Source: Deltaproteobacteria bacterium (GTDB lineage: Bacteria > Desulfobacterota > Desulfobacteria > Desulfobacterales > SG8-13). Taken from it: a DNA stretch of 16,807 nucleotides. The stretch covers positions 1 to 16,807 of the forward strand of contig DAOVBC010000010.1 in NCBI GenBank assembly GCA_030670715.1, in the 5' to 3' direction. The number at the start of each line of letters is the position of its first letter. The stretch's first letter is position 1. A model generated the notes under the pieces. That model did not search any database. It saw nothing but the letters and a program-made list of their open reading frames with translations, and was not told where the DNA came from. The translations under genes and the position numbers were made by a program. This document shows positions 6,490-14,550 of the stretch, one piece after another.

Positions 6490-7035
6490 TTACTTTGAAA
6501 ACTTCATCGTGCCGGTATCAACCTGAACGGTAAATATATATTCCACCCGCCGGGTGGGACAGCACATGGGATCCTCCGGACCGTGGGCAGTCAGGTCTAC
6601 CAGGATCCTGTTTTCCTTAATGACGACAGCATGAACATTTACCCGATCGCCAAGGGAGGCAATGTCCTTGTTTACCCATCCCTGCTTATCTTTAATGAGC
6701 AGCGCCAGATCGTAGAAGGTGCCGCTGCCGCCGGGATTCGTCACCAGAACCGCCGCGGCCGCATCTTTCCCGTTCAGTTTTCCGTAAGCGATTTTATCGC
6801 TCAGTTCAACCACGATTTTTGAAGCGGATCCGGGTGCGGCTGATTCCTCGTATTGACCGTTTGTTAATTGAACCGTTCCCGATTGGGTCCAGGTTGAAAG
6901 AAATGTCACCTGGTCAAAGTTGACAGGTGGGGATTCATCTCTCTGCACCTGGGCGCAGGCCAGCAGCAGGAGCACAATCATCCCCGGTATGGTCCAAATT
7001 ATATTTATTGTTGGTTTGGATTTCAAATTTAGCAC
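6490..7035 (-). CDS. conserved lipoprotein of unknown function
   Basis: This is a 181-residue predicted lipoprotein. The N-terminus has Lys5 and Lys7, a hydrophobic stretch and a lipobox LLLAC (Cys27), so it should be lipidated and face the periplasm. The mature part is mostly beta-type, with DKIAYGKLNG, VLVTNPGGSGTFYDLALL and a terminal PMCCPT motif with adjacent cysteines. I recognise it as a widespread uncharacterised type but know no function. The only start that keeps a complete signal peptide is GTG at 7035, with a nearby in-frame TTG as alternative. No Shine-Dalgarno is visible. A perfect 10-bp hairpin sits immediately upstream. It lies 25 bp from the thioesterase gene and 17 bp before the selenoprotein gene. 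Confidence 0.75.
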   Translation of the reverse strand: MLNLKSKPTINIIWTIPGMIVLLLLACAQVQRDESPPVNFDQVTFLSTWTQSGTVQLTNGQYEESAAPGSASKIVVELSDKIAYGKLNGKDAAAAVLVTNPGGSGTFYDLALLIKDKQGWVNKDIASLGDRVNVHAVVIKENRILVDLTAHGPEDPMCCPTRRVEYIFTVQVDTGTMKFSK

Positions 7036-7038
7036 TTT

Positions 7039-7061
7039 ATAAAATCGTGCAACGATTTTAT
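7039..7061. promoter_or_regulatory. perfect 10-bp hairpin at the thioesterase/lipoprotein junction
   Basis: ATAAAATCGT-GCA-ACGATTTTAT forms a perfect 10-bp stem with a 3-nt loop. It overlaps the last base of the thioesterase stop codon and ends 3 bp before the lipoprotein GTG start. It occupies the place where a ribosome site would be expected. It could be a weak terminator, an operator, or a translational control hairpin. Confidence 0.5.
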
Positions 7062-7483
7062 CATAGAAACGGTATCGGTTTGCCGGTGCGGTAGGCCAGG
7101 GCCGCGCAGGTTGCGATCAGCTGGCCGTCGCGATCGGTCACCCTGATATCATATCCGGCTGTTTTCTTGGTCTGGCTCACCCGGTTTGCTTCCGCCCTCA
7201 GGCGTGTGTTCTTTTCCGGGCTGGAGACATAGGTGACATTGACGTTCATGGCCACCGCAATGGTACCATCCGTCTGGCCTGCTGTTTCAAACGCCTCATC
7301 GATCAAGCCGTATACGGCCCCGCCGTGAGCGTATTTGTAGATATTATCCGCTAGTTCCGGATCATAAGTCATTTCAACCACCGAATGACCATTACCCAGC
7401 TCCACCAGCTGCATATCGAACAACCGGGCAAAAGGCTCATTCTTGACGGCTCGAAAGATTGCTTCTTTGACTCTGGTATCCAT
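7061..7483 (-). CDS. PaaI-family hotdog-fold thioesterase
   Basis: This 140-residue single hotdog domain carries the PaaI/4HBT signature around residues 51-68 (YAHGGAVYGLIDEAFETAG). His53-Gly54-Gly55 and the acidic pair Asp62-Glu63 lie on the hot-dog helix. The N-terminus (residues 15-30) and the strand YDIRVTDRDGQLIA also fit. Such enzymes hydrolyse acyl-CoA thioesters, often aromatic ones; the substrate here is unknown. I chose ATG 7483 because GGAG lies 8 nt upstream. The frame is open further upstream to 7624, but that stretch runs through a heptamer repeat and has no ribosome site. It lies between the amidohydrolase and lipoprotein genes in the same orientation. The 130-bp gap upstream may hold its own promoter. 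Confidence 0.87.
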   Translation of the reverse strand: MDTRVKEAIFRAVKNEPFARLFDMQLVELGNGHSVVEMTYDPELADNIYKYAHGGAVYGLIDEAFETAGQTDGTIAVAMNVNVTYVSSPEKNTRLRAEANRVSQTKKTAGYDIRVTDRDGQLIATCAALAYRTGKPIPFL

Positions 7484-7512
7484 TGCTGTCTCCAGGTGTC
7501 CCCCACCAAAAT

Positions 7513-7533
7513 GTTGCAGGTTGCGGGTTGCGA
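7513..7533. repeat. 7-bp tandem array (GTTGCRG/A x3)
   Basis: Three contiguous heptamers, GTTGCAG, GTTGCGG and GTTGCGA, lie in the gap between the thioesterase start and the amidohydrolase stop. The motif differs from the 489-523 array but has the same period. Confidence 0.7.
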
Positions 7534-7613
7534 GTACATTCGTGCGGAGTGTCAACTCGAAACTCGGAACCCGTAACAATCGCGTATTACTACAGTACTT
7601 ACTCAACACATTC

Positions 7614-9392
7614 CTATTCCACAAACAGCCCCAGCGTTTTTCCGTCCTTCAAATTAACCAGTCCTTCTTCACATATTCGAAGATAAGGAATCGCCGCGCC
7701 TGTAAGGGTGATGAGCGTCAACAGGGGATCCGGAAAAGGACACCCCAGAACGGCGACCGCGTTTTCAATCTCATCCAGCTTTTTGGCGATGGACTCTATC
7801 GGTTCGGTGGACAGGAGTCCGAAAACCGGCAGCGCCAGTTCCGCCTGGATTATTTCTTTCTCACAGACAATTGCACCCCCTTGCAGTTCCCGTATGCGAT
7901 TTACGGCCAGCGCCATATCACAGTCATCCGCCCCGACCACGATGATATCCGATGTGTCCCACGCGGCGCTGCAGGCAAAAGCGCCGGATTTAAGGCCGAA
8001 CCCTTTAATCAATCCCACACATAATTTGCCGGGGCGATAGGTCCGGTCAATGGCAGCCACTTTTATAATGTCCTGCTGAAAATCCCGGTTTATTTCACCG
8101 TTTGTGACCGGCAGTGCCATTTTTAATTCCCCGGTTACAAGATCGGTGATCATGTCGATAATACGCACCGTGAGCGAATCGGCATTCTCTGGCGCAGGAA
8201 TTGTGAATTCCGATGATGGAATTGTTCCGGGTAATTGAACGGTTTTTAAGCTCTTCGGTTCATATTGATGCGGCCTCGGATTCACCAGGGCGTGTCCGTC
8301 CCGGGCAATGATCCGGCCGTTGCTGATCACATATTCCGCCCGAATCGTCTCAGTATCCGGAATGATCAGCATATCGGCGTAGCGGCCCGGGGCGATACCC
8401 CCCAGAACGCCGTCCAGGGAAAAGTGCTCGGCCACGTTCAAGGTCGCCATCTGTATCGCCGCCACCGGATCGAAACCGCAATCAATTGCCTTTTGAACGA
8501 CATATTCCATACAGCCCTTTTCCATCAAATCCTTCGGCGCAACACCGTCGGTTACCAGGATCAGCCGCCGCAGATCCACACCGGAATCTTTAATTTTCGA
8601 TATGGCCTTCAGGTCCCTGCGGATACTGCCTTCCCTGACCATGACGTAAATTCCCAGGCGCAGTCGTTCCAGGACTTCTTCGGCCTGGATCGGCTCATGG
8701 CAGGAGGAAATTCCGGCGGCAATATAGGCCATCAGTTTTTTCCCTCCGGCTCCTGCTGAATGCCCTTCCAGTGTTTTTCCCGAACGCAGAGTTTCTTCAA
8801 GTATCGGCAGCGTCAGGTCCGGTTCCTGCAGCACCGCCTGCCAGTAGGATTCACCCAGACCGAGGATATCGTCACGCTCCAGGAAATTTTGCAGGGCTTC
8901 CATTGGAATACCCCGGGCCTTCCGACTGGTGGAGGCCATAAAAGGGGCAGTTGCGTAAATCTTAACCGGCTGTTCGGCCAGTGATTCCAGAAAATCAATT
9001 ACCCCGGCATATCCGGCTACGGGGTATGGCTCGATGGTCTCCGTGATCAGCGTGGTGGTACCGCCTGCAATGGCATATTTCAAAAACGCTTCAATACTGA
9101 AAAGCGAGGCCAGGTGGGTGTGTCCGTCGATCAGCCCCGGGATGACCGTTTTCCCTGCAGCATCGATCACTTCGGTTTCCGGACCGATAGTGTGCTCGAG
9201 CTCATTTCCCACACAGGCAATCCACTTTCCTCTAACACTTACCGAGTGATTATCGAGCAGTTCGCCCGTATAAACGTTTAGCAGGCGGGCATTTTGAATC
9301 ACCAGATCGGCTTTTTCTTCACCGAGTGCTACGCGCATTAACTGCCCGAGATCCCTATTGCGTTCATCCGTCATAACAACATCAGTCTGCAT
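7614..9392 (-). CDS. adenine deaminase-family amidohydrolase
   Basis: This 592-residue protein has the two-part layout of adenine deaminase (Ade). An amidohydrolase barrel (about 28-400) carries PGLIDGHTHL (His91, His93), a Glu in ETIEPYP, LEGHSAGAGG, ISSCHEPI, and LVTDGVAPKDL followed by MATLNVAEHF. An Ade C-terminal domain (about 430-590) follows. Classical Ade converts adenine to hypoxanthine and ammonia. Several hallmark segments differ: HIESSM after the HxH is here HLASLF, CTDDRHP is VTDGVAP, and the C-terminal HDSHN is WDTSD. The fold and metal ligands look intact, but the substrate may not be adenine. AAGGAT lies about 8 nt before the ATG. It starts 25 bp after the hydrolase gene and is probably cotranscribed with it. 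Confidence 0.82.
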   Translation of the reverse strand: MQTDVVMTDERNRDLGQLMRVALGEEKADLVIQNARLLNVYTGELLDNHSVSVRGKWIACVGNELEHTIGPETEVIDAAGKTVIPGLIDGHTHLASLFSIEAFLKYAIAGGTTTLITETIEPYPVAGYAGVIDFLESLAEQPVKIYATAPFMASTSRKARGIPMEALQNFLERDDILGLGESYWQAVLQEPDLTLPILEETLRSGKTLEGHSAGAGGKKLMAYIAAGISSCHEPIQAEEVLERLRLGIYVMVREGSIRRDLKAISKIKDSGVDLRRLILVTDGVAPKDLMEKGCMEYVVQKAIDCGFDPVAAIQMATLNVAEHFSLDGVLGGIAPGRYADMLIIPDTETIRAEYVISNGRIIARDGHALVNPRPHQYEPKSLKTVQLPGTIPSSEFTIPAPENADSLTVRIIDMITDLVTGELKMALPVTNGEINRDFQQDIIKVAAIDRTYRPGKLCVGLIKGFGLKSGAFACSAAWDTSDIIVVGADDCDMALAVNRIRELQGGAIVCEKEIIQAELALPVFGLLSTEPIESIAKKLDEIENAVAVLGCPFPDPLLTLITLTGAAIPYLRICEEGLVNLKDGKTLGLFVE

Positions 9393-9417
9393 GACAAAAG
9401 ATCCTTTCGATTCTGAG

Positions 9418-10317
9418 CTACAGCACGTAAACTTTATTTATGAAATCAGAAATCGCGGCCGCGCATTCTTCCGGCTTTCCCATGGGTACGAAATGCCCGG
9501 CCTTCGGCACCGTGACCACCTCCAGGCCGGGAATTACTGCCTTTAGTCTTTCCGCTGCTTCCGGAACAAACGTATCCGATTCTTCACCCCGGATCACCAA
9601 TACAGGGCAGGAAATTTTCCCGGCGTACTTCCAGATGTTGACGGGCACGGATTCAAATATCCGGGCTTCCAGCTCGGGATCGCATCTGAGGATCGCCGTT
9701 TCCGAATCCTTCACCAGGAGGCCGCATTCTAGGTATGCTTCAACGAACTCCTTCGACCACGTTTTAAATATACCATGACCGGCAGTAAACCGTTTGAGAG
9801 CAGACTGTTTGTCTTTAAATGCCCTTTTCCGCCGACGGGCACCTTTTGCCAGCGACCGATTTGCGTGCAAACCCAGTATTCGCATCAAAAAGATTCGCCA
9901 GAGAATCCGGTTCGGATGTATCACCGGGTCCAGGAGGATAATGCAGGAAAAAAGGTGCGGATGTTTTGCCGCAGCGATGTAAGTCGTCACAGCGCCGAGG
10001 GAATGCCCCATACCGATGACCGGCGGCGACATAACACCGTCAACTATGAGCTTTAAATCGCTGGCAAAAACCTCCCAGTCGCGTATCCTTTTGCTCCCGG
10101 GAAAGATGGAATAGCCGTGTCCGCGCACGTCACTGGCCAGGATGTGATAATCGTCGAGTAGATACTTTAAGAAGGGTGAATAGGTACCGGCACAAAATCC
10201 ATTTGCGTGCAAAAAATGCATCGGAGATCCGTCGCCGCCCCAGTCCAGATAGTGGAGTTTGCCATCCGGCAGGGTGATAAACCCCTCCGCCGGTTCCCGC
10301 TCTAGTACCGATGCCAT
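9418..10317 (-). CDS. alpha/beta-hydrolase fold protein
   Basis: This 299-residue cytoplasmic alpha/beta hydrolase shows a complete probable triad. The nucleophile Ser106 sits in GHSLG, the Asp is probably Asp248 (GEESDTF), and His275 lies in AGHFVPMGKP. The oxyanion-side motif HANGF (about 37-41) and DVRGHGYS (about 63-70) are typical. A basic lid region (about 150-175, ARRRKRAFKDK) is unusually rich in Arg and Lys. The substrate cannot be told. It is the first gene of the minus-strand cluster, next to the divergent promoter region. The ATG at 10317 has GGTGAT about 8 nt upstream. Confidence 0.87.
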   Translation of the reverse strand: MASVLEREPAEGFITLPDGKLHYLDWGGDGSPMHFLHANGFCAGTYSPFLKYLLDDYHILASDVRGHGYSIFPGSKRIRDWEVFASDLKLIVDGVMSPPVIGMGHSLGAVTTYIAAAKHPHLFSCIILLDPVIHPNRILWRIFLMRILGLHANRSLAKGARRRKRAFKDKQSALKRFTAGHGIFKTWSKEFVEAYLECGLLVKDSETAILRCDPELEARIFESVPVNIWKYAGKISCPVLVIRGEESDTFVPEAAERLKAVIPGLEVVTVPKAGHFVPMGKPEECAAAISDFINKVYVL

Positions 10318-10383
10318 ATATTAATCACCGTAATGGTTTACAGAGTTTTTCAGGTGGAGTACAAACAACAACTCTAAGGCTAA

Positions 10384-10461
10384 TAGTTAGAGCATACACC
10401 TTCGGCTGTCAAACTGATATCAAATTTTCTGTTTGACCTTATCCTTATGGGTGCCTAAATT
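10384..10461. promoter_or_regulatory. divergent promoter region with back-to-back -35 boxes
   Basis: GTCAAAC (10408-10414) and GTTTGAC (10431-10437) form a perfect inverted repeat with a 16-bp spacer. On the plus strand, TTGACC (10433-10438), a 17-bp spacer and TAAATT (10456-10461) make a reasonable sigma70 promoter towards the MFS gene. On the minus strand, TTGACA (10407-10412) is a perfect -35 towards the hydrolase operon, but its -10 is weak (TAACTA or AACTAT). The dyad may be only the paired -35 boxes or also a shared operator. Confidence 0.42.
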
Positions 10462-10566
10462 AAGGTGCTGATCGCTCGGTTGGTGTCGAAAGTATAACTA
10501 TCGACCGCTGCAGAGGCGTAGAATATTTCATGAAAAAAATTGAAAGCATTTTCAAAAGAGCCATCT

Positions 10567-11790
10567 ATGTTGAATAAGCTGCGGGTCTTTATACCTTTTG
10601 CATTTGGATATTTTCTCTCCTATCTATACCGTGTGGTTAATGCGGTTATTGCACCGGATCTGGTGACTGACCTTGGTGTCGACCCCTCCGAACTAGGGTT
10701 GCTTACAGCGGCCTACTTTCTCACCTTCGCCGCGGCTCAGCTTCCGCTGGGGGTATTGCTCGATCGATTCGGTCCGCGCAAGATCGAGTCCATTCTTCTC
10801 ATTTTTGCCGCTGCCGGTGCATTCGTCTTTGCCCGGGCAGATGGGCTTGCCGGTCTGGCAGCAGGGCGGGCCTTTATCGGCTTTGGCGTCTCCGCCTGTT
10901 TGATGGCGGCCTTCAAAGCCTTTGTCATGTGGTTTCCAAGGCGTCAACTGCCTCTTATAAACGGGTTCATCATGGCATCCGGCGGTCTGGGAGCATTGAC
11001 CGCAACGGCACCGGTTGAGGCCATGCTTGGCATTACGGACTGGAGAGGGGTGTTTACGGTATTATCGATACTCACCCTGGCGGTGGCGGCCATCGTCTTT
11101 ACAGCGGTTCCGGAACGTGTGCCCGATGGAAATGAGCAGAGTTTCAGAGAGCAGCTCCGGGGAATCGCAAAAGTTTTTTCCAGTTTCGTTTTCTGGCGCA
11201 TCGCACCTGTGACCGTAATCTCCCAGGCGACGTTTCTTTCTATCCACGGACTCTGGTCCGGCCCATGGCTGCGGGATGTGGTCGGGATGGACCGAGCACA
11301 GGTTGCCAATGTGCTCCTGATGGTTGCCGTTGCAATGATCGCCGGTTTTATTCTGCTGGGGGGCGCGGCCGAACGCCTGAGCAGAACCGGCGTCCGGCCT
11401 GTTGTGATCGCCGTTGCCGGAATGGGGACATTCATGCTGTTTCAGTTTCTGGTCGTGCTGCAACTATCCGGCTGGACGCTGCCGATTTGGTTGTTTTTCG
11501 GTTTTTTCGGCACATCGGGAATTATTCCCTACGCCGTGCTGTCCCAGAGTTTTCCGGTGCATCTGTCCGGTCGGGTGACCACCGCTTTGAACCTGCTTGT
11601 GTTTGTGGCCGCTTTTGCCGCCCAGTGGGGGATTGGAGCAGTGATAGAGCTATGGCCGACGACCGCATCAGGCGGATATGCGCCCGCCGGTTATCAGGCT
11701 GCTTTCGGTATCATGCTGGCATTACAAATTTTCGCTCTAATCTGGTTTATTTTTGCCGGCCAAAAGTTAAAATATTCAAAAAGACAATAG
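10567..11790 (+). CDS. MFS transporter
   Basis: This 407-residue inner-membrane protein of the major facilitator superfamily has about 12 predicted hydrophobic segments and a polar loop near the middle (about residues 195-210). The MFS motif A is clear in the loop between helices 2 and 3 (GVLLDRFGPRKIES, about residues 62-75). The first helix contains FAFGYFLSYLYRVVNAVIAPDL, typical of the organic-anion type branch. The substrate is unknown. I chose ATG 10567 because AAAGAG lies 6 nt upstream. An in-frame TTG at 10540 would add nine residues. A 15-codon reading frame in another frame (10530-10577) overlaps the start. It faces the hydrolase operon across a shared promoter region and converges with the ABM gene. 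Confidence 0.88.
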   Translation: MLNKLRVFIPFAFGYFLSYLYRVVNAVIAPDLVTDLGVDPSELGLLTAAYFLTFAAAQLPLGVLLDRFGPRKIESILLIFAAAGAFVFARADGLAGLAAGRAFIGFGVSACLMAAFKAFVMWFPRRQLPLINGFIMASGGLGALTATAPVEAMLGITDWRGVFTVLSILTLAVAAIVFTAVPERVPDGNEQSFREQLRGIAKVFSSFVFWRIAPVTVISQATFLSIHGLWSGPWLRDVVGMDRAQVANVLLMVAVAMIAGFILLGGAAERLSRTGVRPVVIAVAGMGTFMLFQFLVVLQLSGWTLPIWLFFGFFGTSGIIPYAVLSQSFPVHLSGRVTTALNLLVFVAAFAAQWGIGAVIELWPTTASGGYAPAGYQAAFGIMLALQIFALIWFIFAGQKLKYSKRQ

Positions 11791-11801
11791 GATGTAGTTT
11801 T

Positions 11802-12104
11802 TCAATTTTCAAGTTGCATACCCAGTGCGTAAGTTTCAAGCTCGGTCGGACCCTCCTGCAGCTTGCTCATCTCTGCTTCGAACTCGGCTCTTTCCACACT
11901 GTTTTTCCAGTTCTTCCAATCTTCACTGTTTTGCCACATGGCCACCACAACCACTTTTCCGGGATCGTCCAGATCGCTCAAGGTCTCTGATGAAATATAG
12001 CCGGTTTGATTCATGGCGCCATAACGGGTTTTAAAGAGTAACTTCGAGGCCTCCTTTAAATGTTCGGTTTTGAATTTCCTTTTAATCAGGACTTTAATTG
12101 CCAT
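11802..12104 (-). CDS. ABM-domain (dimeric ferredoxin-like) protein
   Basis: This 100-residue protein has the antibiotic-biosynthesis-monooxygenase/dimeric alpha-beta barrel layout. It has an initial strand (IKVLIKRKF), a helix with EASKLLFKTRYGAM, strands around TGYISSETL and KVVVVAMWQNSEDW, and a final helix. The WxxSEDWKNW segment is typical of this fold. Members include small oxygenases, heme-degrading proteins and proteins of unknown role. No family-specific catalytic residue identifies a reaction here. A strong Shine-Dalgarno (AAGGGGG) precedes the ATG. Its 3' end lies 11 bp from the convergent MFS gene. Confidence 0.82.
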   Translation of the reverse strand: MAIKVLIKRKFKTEHLKEASKLLFKTRYGAMNQTGYISSETLSDLDDPGKVVVVAMWQNSEDWKNWKNSVERAEFEAEMSKLQEGPTELETYALGMQLEN

Positions 12105-12440
12105 AGGTACCCCCTTTCGTTACACGGTTGAAATGATGACGCACAGTTGTCGTCCGGTACGTACACGTTTCGGCGAAGCCCGCTGAACCGATACGGGATT
12201 TAGTTGAATAGTTGCAGACAGCTTGCCGGGGCCGGTGTATTTGTAATCTCGGTAGCTATAAGAATTGATGCAGCGATTCTGCGTGAATGAGCCGGAATCA
12301 GCCCGGGTAAGTTAGAGCAGAAGGGAAAGATTAAGAAATTGTCAGTACAAATGCCGGTGTGACCAATGTGCACTATATAACTTTTAAGAAAAAACAAACG
12401 ATATGTCAAAAGTTATTTAATTTTTTTAAATAAATAATAA
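12105..12440. other. gene-free region between ABM and HU genes
   Basis: No supported gene is present. A 69-codon frame (12200-12409, minus) lacks a ribosome site and recognisable similarity. The right part is AT-rich and contains a small dyad, AACTTTT (12379-12385) with AAAAGTT about 20 nt later. The ABM gene's promoter should lie near 12110-12200, but no clear boxes were seen. Confidence 0.4.
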
Positions 12441-12470
12441 CCAGGGCAGAGTCGAATAACTCTGCCCCGG
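12441..12470 (-). terminator. intrinsic terminator of the HU gene
   Basis: A 12-bp stem with one mismatch (CCaGGGCAGAGT with ACTCTGCCCcGG) and a 6-nt loop lies about 30 bp beyond the HU stop codon. On the minus strand a T-rich stretch (TTATTATTTATTT) follows. It is the clearest terminator in the window. Confidence 0.7.
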
Positions 12471-12500
12471 TTGAAGAATGCTTCCTGAATGAAGTTGTAT

Positions 12501-12770
12501 TTATTTTACAGCGTCTTTAAATGCCTTACCGGCAACGAACTTCGGGACTGTTCTTGCTTCGATATTGATCTCCGCTCCTGTCTGTGGATTCCTGCCTTTT
12601 CTGGCTTTTCTTTGGCTCACTTTAAAACTGCCGAACCCTATAACTTGCACAGTCTCTCTTTTTTTTAATGCATTGATTATATTTGAAAAAATACAATCCA
12701 CAGCTGCATGGGCCTCTTTTTTTGAAGAAACCACCTTGGCCACCTCATCAATTAAATCGCCTTTATTCAT
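12501..12770 (-). CDS. hup: HU-family DNA-binding protein
   Basis: This 89-residue protein is full length for HU/IHF. It has an N-terminal dimerisation helix pair (about 1-40), the beta-arm signature GFGSFKVSQRKARKGRNPQTG (about 46-66) with Pro63 at the arm tip that intercalates into DNA, and the C-terminal VPKFVAGKAFKDAVK. It bends and compacts DNA in the nucleoid. Residues around the arm match HU rather than the specific IHF subunits, though the two can be hard to separate. AAGGAGG lies 9 nt before the ATG and the gene is monocistronic, with its own terminator. Its 5' side is unusually hairpin-rich. Confidence 0.93.
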   Translation of the reverse strand: MNKGDLIDEVAKVVSSKKEAHAAVDCIFSNIINALKKRETVQVIGFGSFKVSQRKARKGRNPQTGAEINIEARTVPKFVAGKAFKDAVK

Positions 12771-12830
12771 TTTCGCTTTCCTCCTTTTTTAATAATTAAA
12801 ACCGATTATTATCTCAACCTGGTTATTTCA

Positions 12831-13108
12831 CGAGTTCGACTCGTCCATTTGCAAGGCGAGCACCTTAATATCCTATAAACAGATGCTTGGTCCCGCTTGC
12901 GGGGACATTCACGGGTGAAGCTGTATTGTAATACCGCGAATCCGTGATAACGAAGCAAATGGGCAAATCGGGCTCGCCCGCAGGGTGAAAAAATCGAAAA
13001 TAAACTGTCCACATCCTTTGATGCCAGTTTGTACAGGGTGAGCATGTAACGGGAACGTAGATAAGTCTTTGTAAAGATGATTTTATTAAACTGTTTTCGA
13101 TTTTTTCA
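12831..13108. repeat. hairpin-rich non-coding element upstream of HU
   Basis: Several short perfect or near-perfect hairpins follow one another: CGAGT-TCG-ACTCG (12831-12843), GTCCCGC-TT-GCGGGGAC (12890-12906), TTCAC-GG-GTGAA (12908-12919) and GGGC-TC-GCCC (12970-12979). CCATTTGC (12845-12852) can pair with GCAAATGG (12955-12962). A 15-bp inverted repeat, TGAAAAAATCGAAAA (12986-13000) with its complement at 13094-13108, closes the right side. A 78-codon minus frame here has no ribosome site and looks accidental. It may be a dispersed repeat or a structured RNA. Confidence 0.5.
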
Positions 13109-13208
13109 TGAAATATTCAGGCAGTTCAAGGTGGTGACTTATATATCTAATAAAAGGATGAGTCAAGAATAGAATGCGTTGTAGATTATTTTAAATTGAA
13201 ATCTTCGG

Positions 13209-13237
13209 TTGAACATAAAAGGTTTTTCTATTATAAT
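13209..13237 (+). promoter_or_regulatory. sigma70-type promoter for the HD-GYP gene
   Basis: TTGAAC (13209-13214), a 17-bp spacer and a perfect TATAAT (13232-13237) lie in an AT-rich region. They would start a transcript near 13244, leaving a leader of about 115 nt before the ATG at 13360. Confidence 0.6.
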
Positions 13238-13359
13238 TATACTCCCACAATAAAATAAGAGTAAAAATTTTCTTTTTGAGCGATTCTCGAATTTGCTCAA
13301 ATTATTCAAACAGAATTTTACATTAAAATAAGATAGGTTTTCAAAAAAAAGAGAGCCCC

Positions 13360-14490
13360 ATGGACGATCTGTCTCACTGTACTGTACTTGTAGTAGATGA
13401 CACGGAAACCAACCGTGAAATTCTTGCCGCTACACTCGATAAGGATTATGAAGTCAGTGTCGCGACGGATGGAAAAAGCGCCCTTGAGATCATTGGAGAA
13501 AAGACACCTGACCTGGTGCTTCTGGACATCCGTATGCCGGGAATCGACGGCTACGAAGTGTGCAGACGGTTAAAGGCAGATTCTAATACACGTGACATCC
13601 CGGTTGTCTTCATCACAGGTATGAACCAGGTGCAGGACAAAACCCGGGGATTTAAGTTAGGGGCCGTGGATTATATTACCAAACCTTTTGAAATCTTTGA
13701 GGTCAAGGCAAGAGTTAAGACACATCTGATCAATACGCTGGCCAAAAAAATTCTGGAAGATCGTACCATAAATCTTGAAGAAGAAGTCAAGGTAAGAACC
13801 CGGGAACTATCACTAACACAGGAAATCACCATTGAATGTATTGCATCTCTGGCCGAGACACGGGATCCTGAAACCGGCGGGCATATCAAACGCACCAAAG
13901 AGTATGTCAGAGCATTAGCCGAGCACCTGAAAAGTCACCCAAAGTTTTCAGATTTTTTAGACGATGAAACGATAGATCTGCTACAAATGTCTGCCCCGTT
14001 GCACGACATCGGTAAAGTAGGCGTTCCGGATAGAATATTGCTGAGTTGCGAAAAACTTACCCCAGATGATTGGGAGACAATGAAAAAACATTCAGTTTAT
14101 GGCCGTGACGCTCTTCTGGCGGCTGAAGCTCAACTGGGCGAGAATTCTTTTCTTCGATTTGCAAAGGAAATTGCGTATTCTCACCATGAAAAATGGGATG
14201 GAACGGGATATCCCCAGGGGCTTAAAGGCGAAGAAATACCCATATCAGGCAGATTGATGGCACTGGCAGACGTATATGATGCTCTCATCAGCAAGCGCGT
14301 TTATAAGCTTCCAATGCCCCATGCTAAAGCTGTGGAAATTATTAAAAAGGATAAGGGAAAGCACTTTGATCCGGATGTGGTAGACGCTTTCCTCGAATTG
14401 GAGGATAAATTCCGCGCCTTCGCCCTTAGGTTCGCTGATTTTGATGAGGAAAAGACGGCCCTCAGAAACCCGGTTGATTCACAAGAGTAG
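13360..14490 (+). CDS. response regulator with HD-GYP c-di-GMP phosphodiesterase domain
   Basis: This 376-residue RpfG-type protein has an N-terminal receiver (about 7-122) with an intact site: Asp13-Asp14, phospho-acceptor Asp56 (LLDIRMPG), Thr at VFITG and Lys at ITKPF. A helical linker (about 125-155, with EEEVKVRTREL) follows, then an HD-GYP domain (about 155-350). It carries HDIGK (His215-Asp216), HHEKWDGTGYP (His275 to Pro285) and a downstream LADVYDALIS. All signature residues are present, so it should hydrolyse cyclic di-GMP in response to phosphorylation. No cognate kinase is adjacent; the nearest kinases are about 9 kb away. AAGAGAG lies before the ATG, and a good promoter lies about 120 bp upstream. 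Confidence 0.93.
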   Translation: MDDLSHCTVLVVDDTETNREILAATLDKDYEVSVATDGKSALEIIGEKTPDLVLLDIRMPGIDGYEVCRRLKADSNTRDIPVVFITGMNQVQDKTRGFKLGAVDYITKPFEIFEVKARVKTHLINTLAKKILEDRTINLEEEVKVRTRELSLTQEITIECIASLAETRDPETGGHIKRTKEYVRALAEHLKSHPKFSDFLDDETIDLLQMSAPLHDIGKVGVPDRILLSCEKLTPDDWETMKKHSVYGRDALLAAEAQLGENSFLRFAKEIAYSHHEKWDGTGYPQGLKGEEIPISGRLMALADVYDALISKRVYKLPMPHAKAVEIIKKDKGKHFDPDVVDAFLELEDKFRAFALRFADFDEEKTALRNPVDSQE

Positions 14491-14550
14491 CAAATCAGCT
14501 TTAATATCCTGCAGCTTGCACCAGAGTATTTTACCTCCCTTTTCTATGAA

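Noticed and set aside
10530..10577. 15-codon upstream frame overlapping the MFS start
   Set aside because: It has no clear ribosome site and nothing shows it is translated; likely chance.
12200..12409. 69-codon minus-strand frame
   Set aside because: No ribosome site and no recognisable similarity; AT-rich intergenic DNA.
12809..13045. 78-codon minus-strand frame
   Set aside because: It runs through the hairpin-rich element and has no ribosome site; probably accidental.
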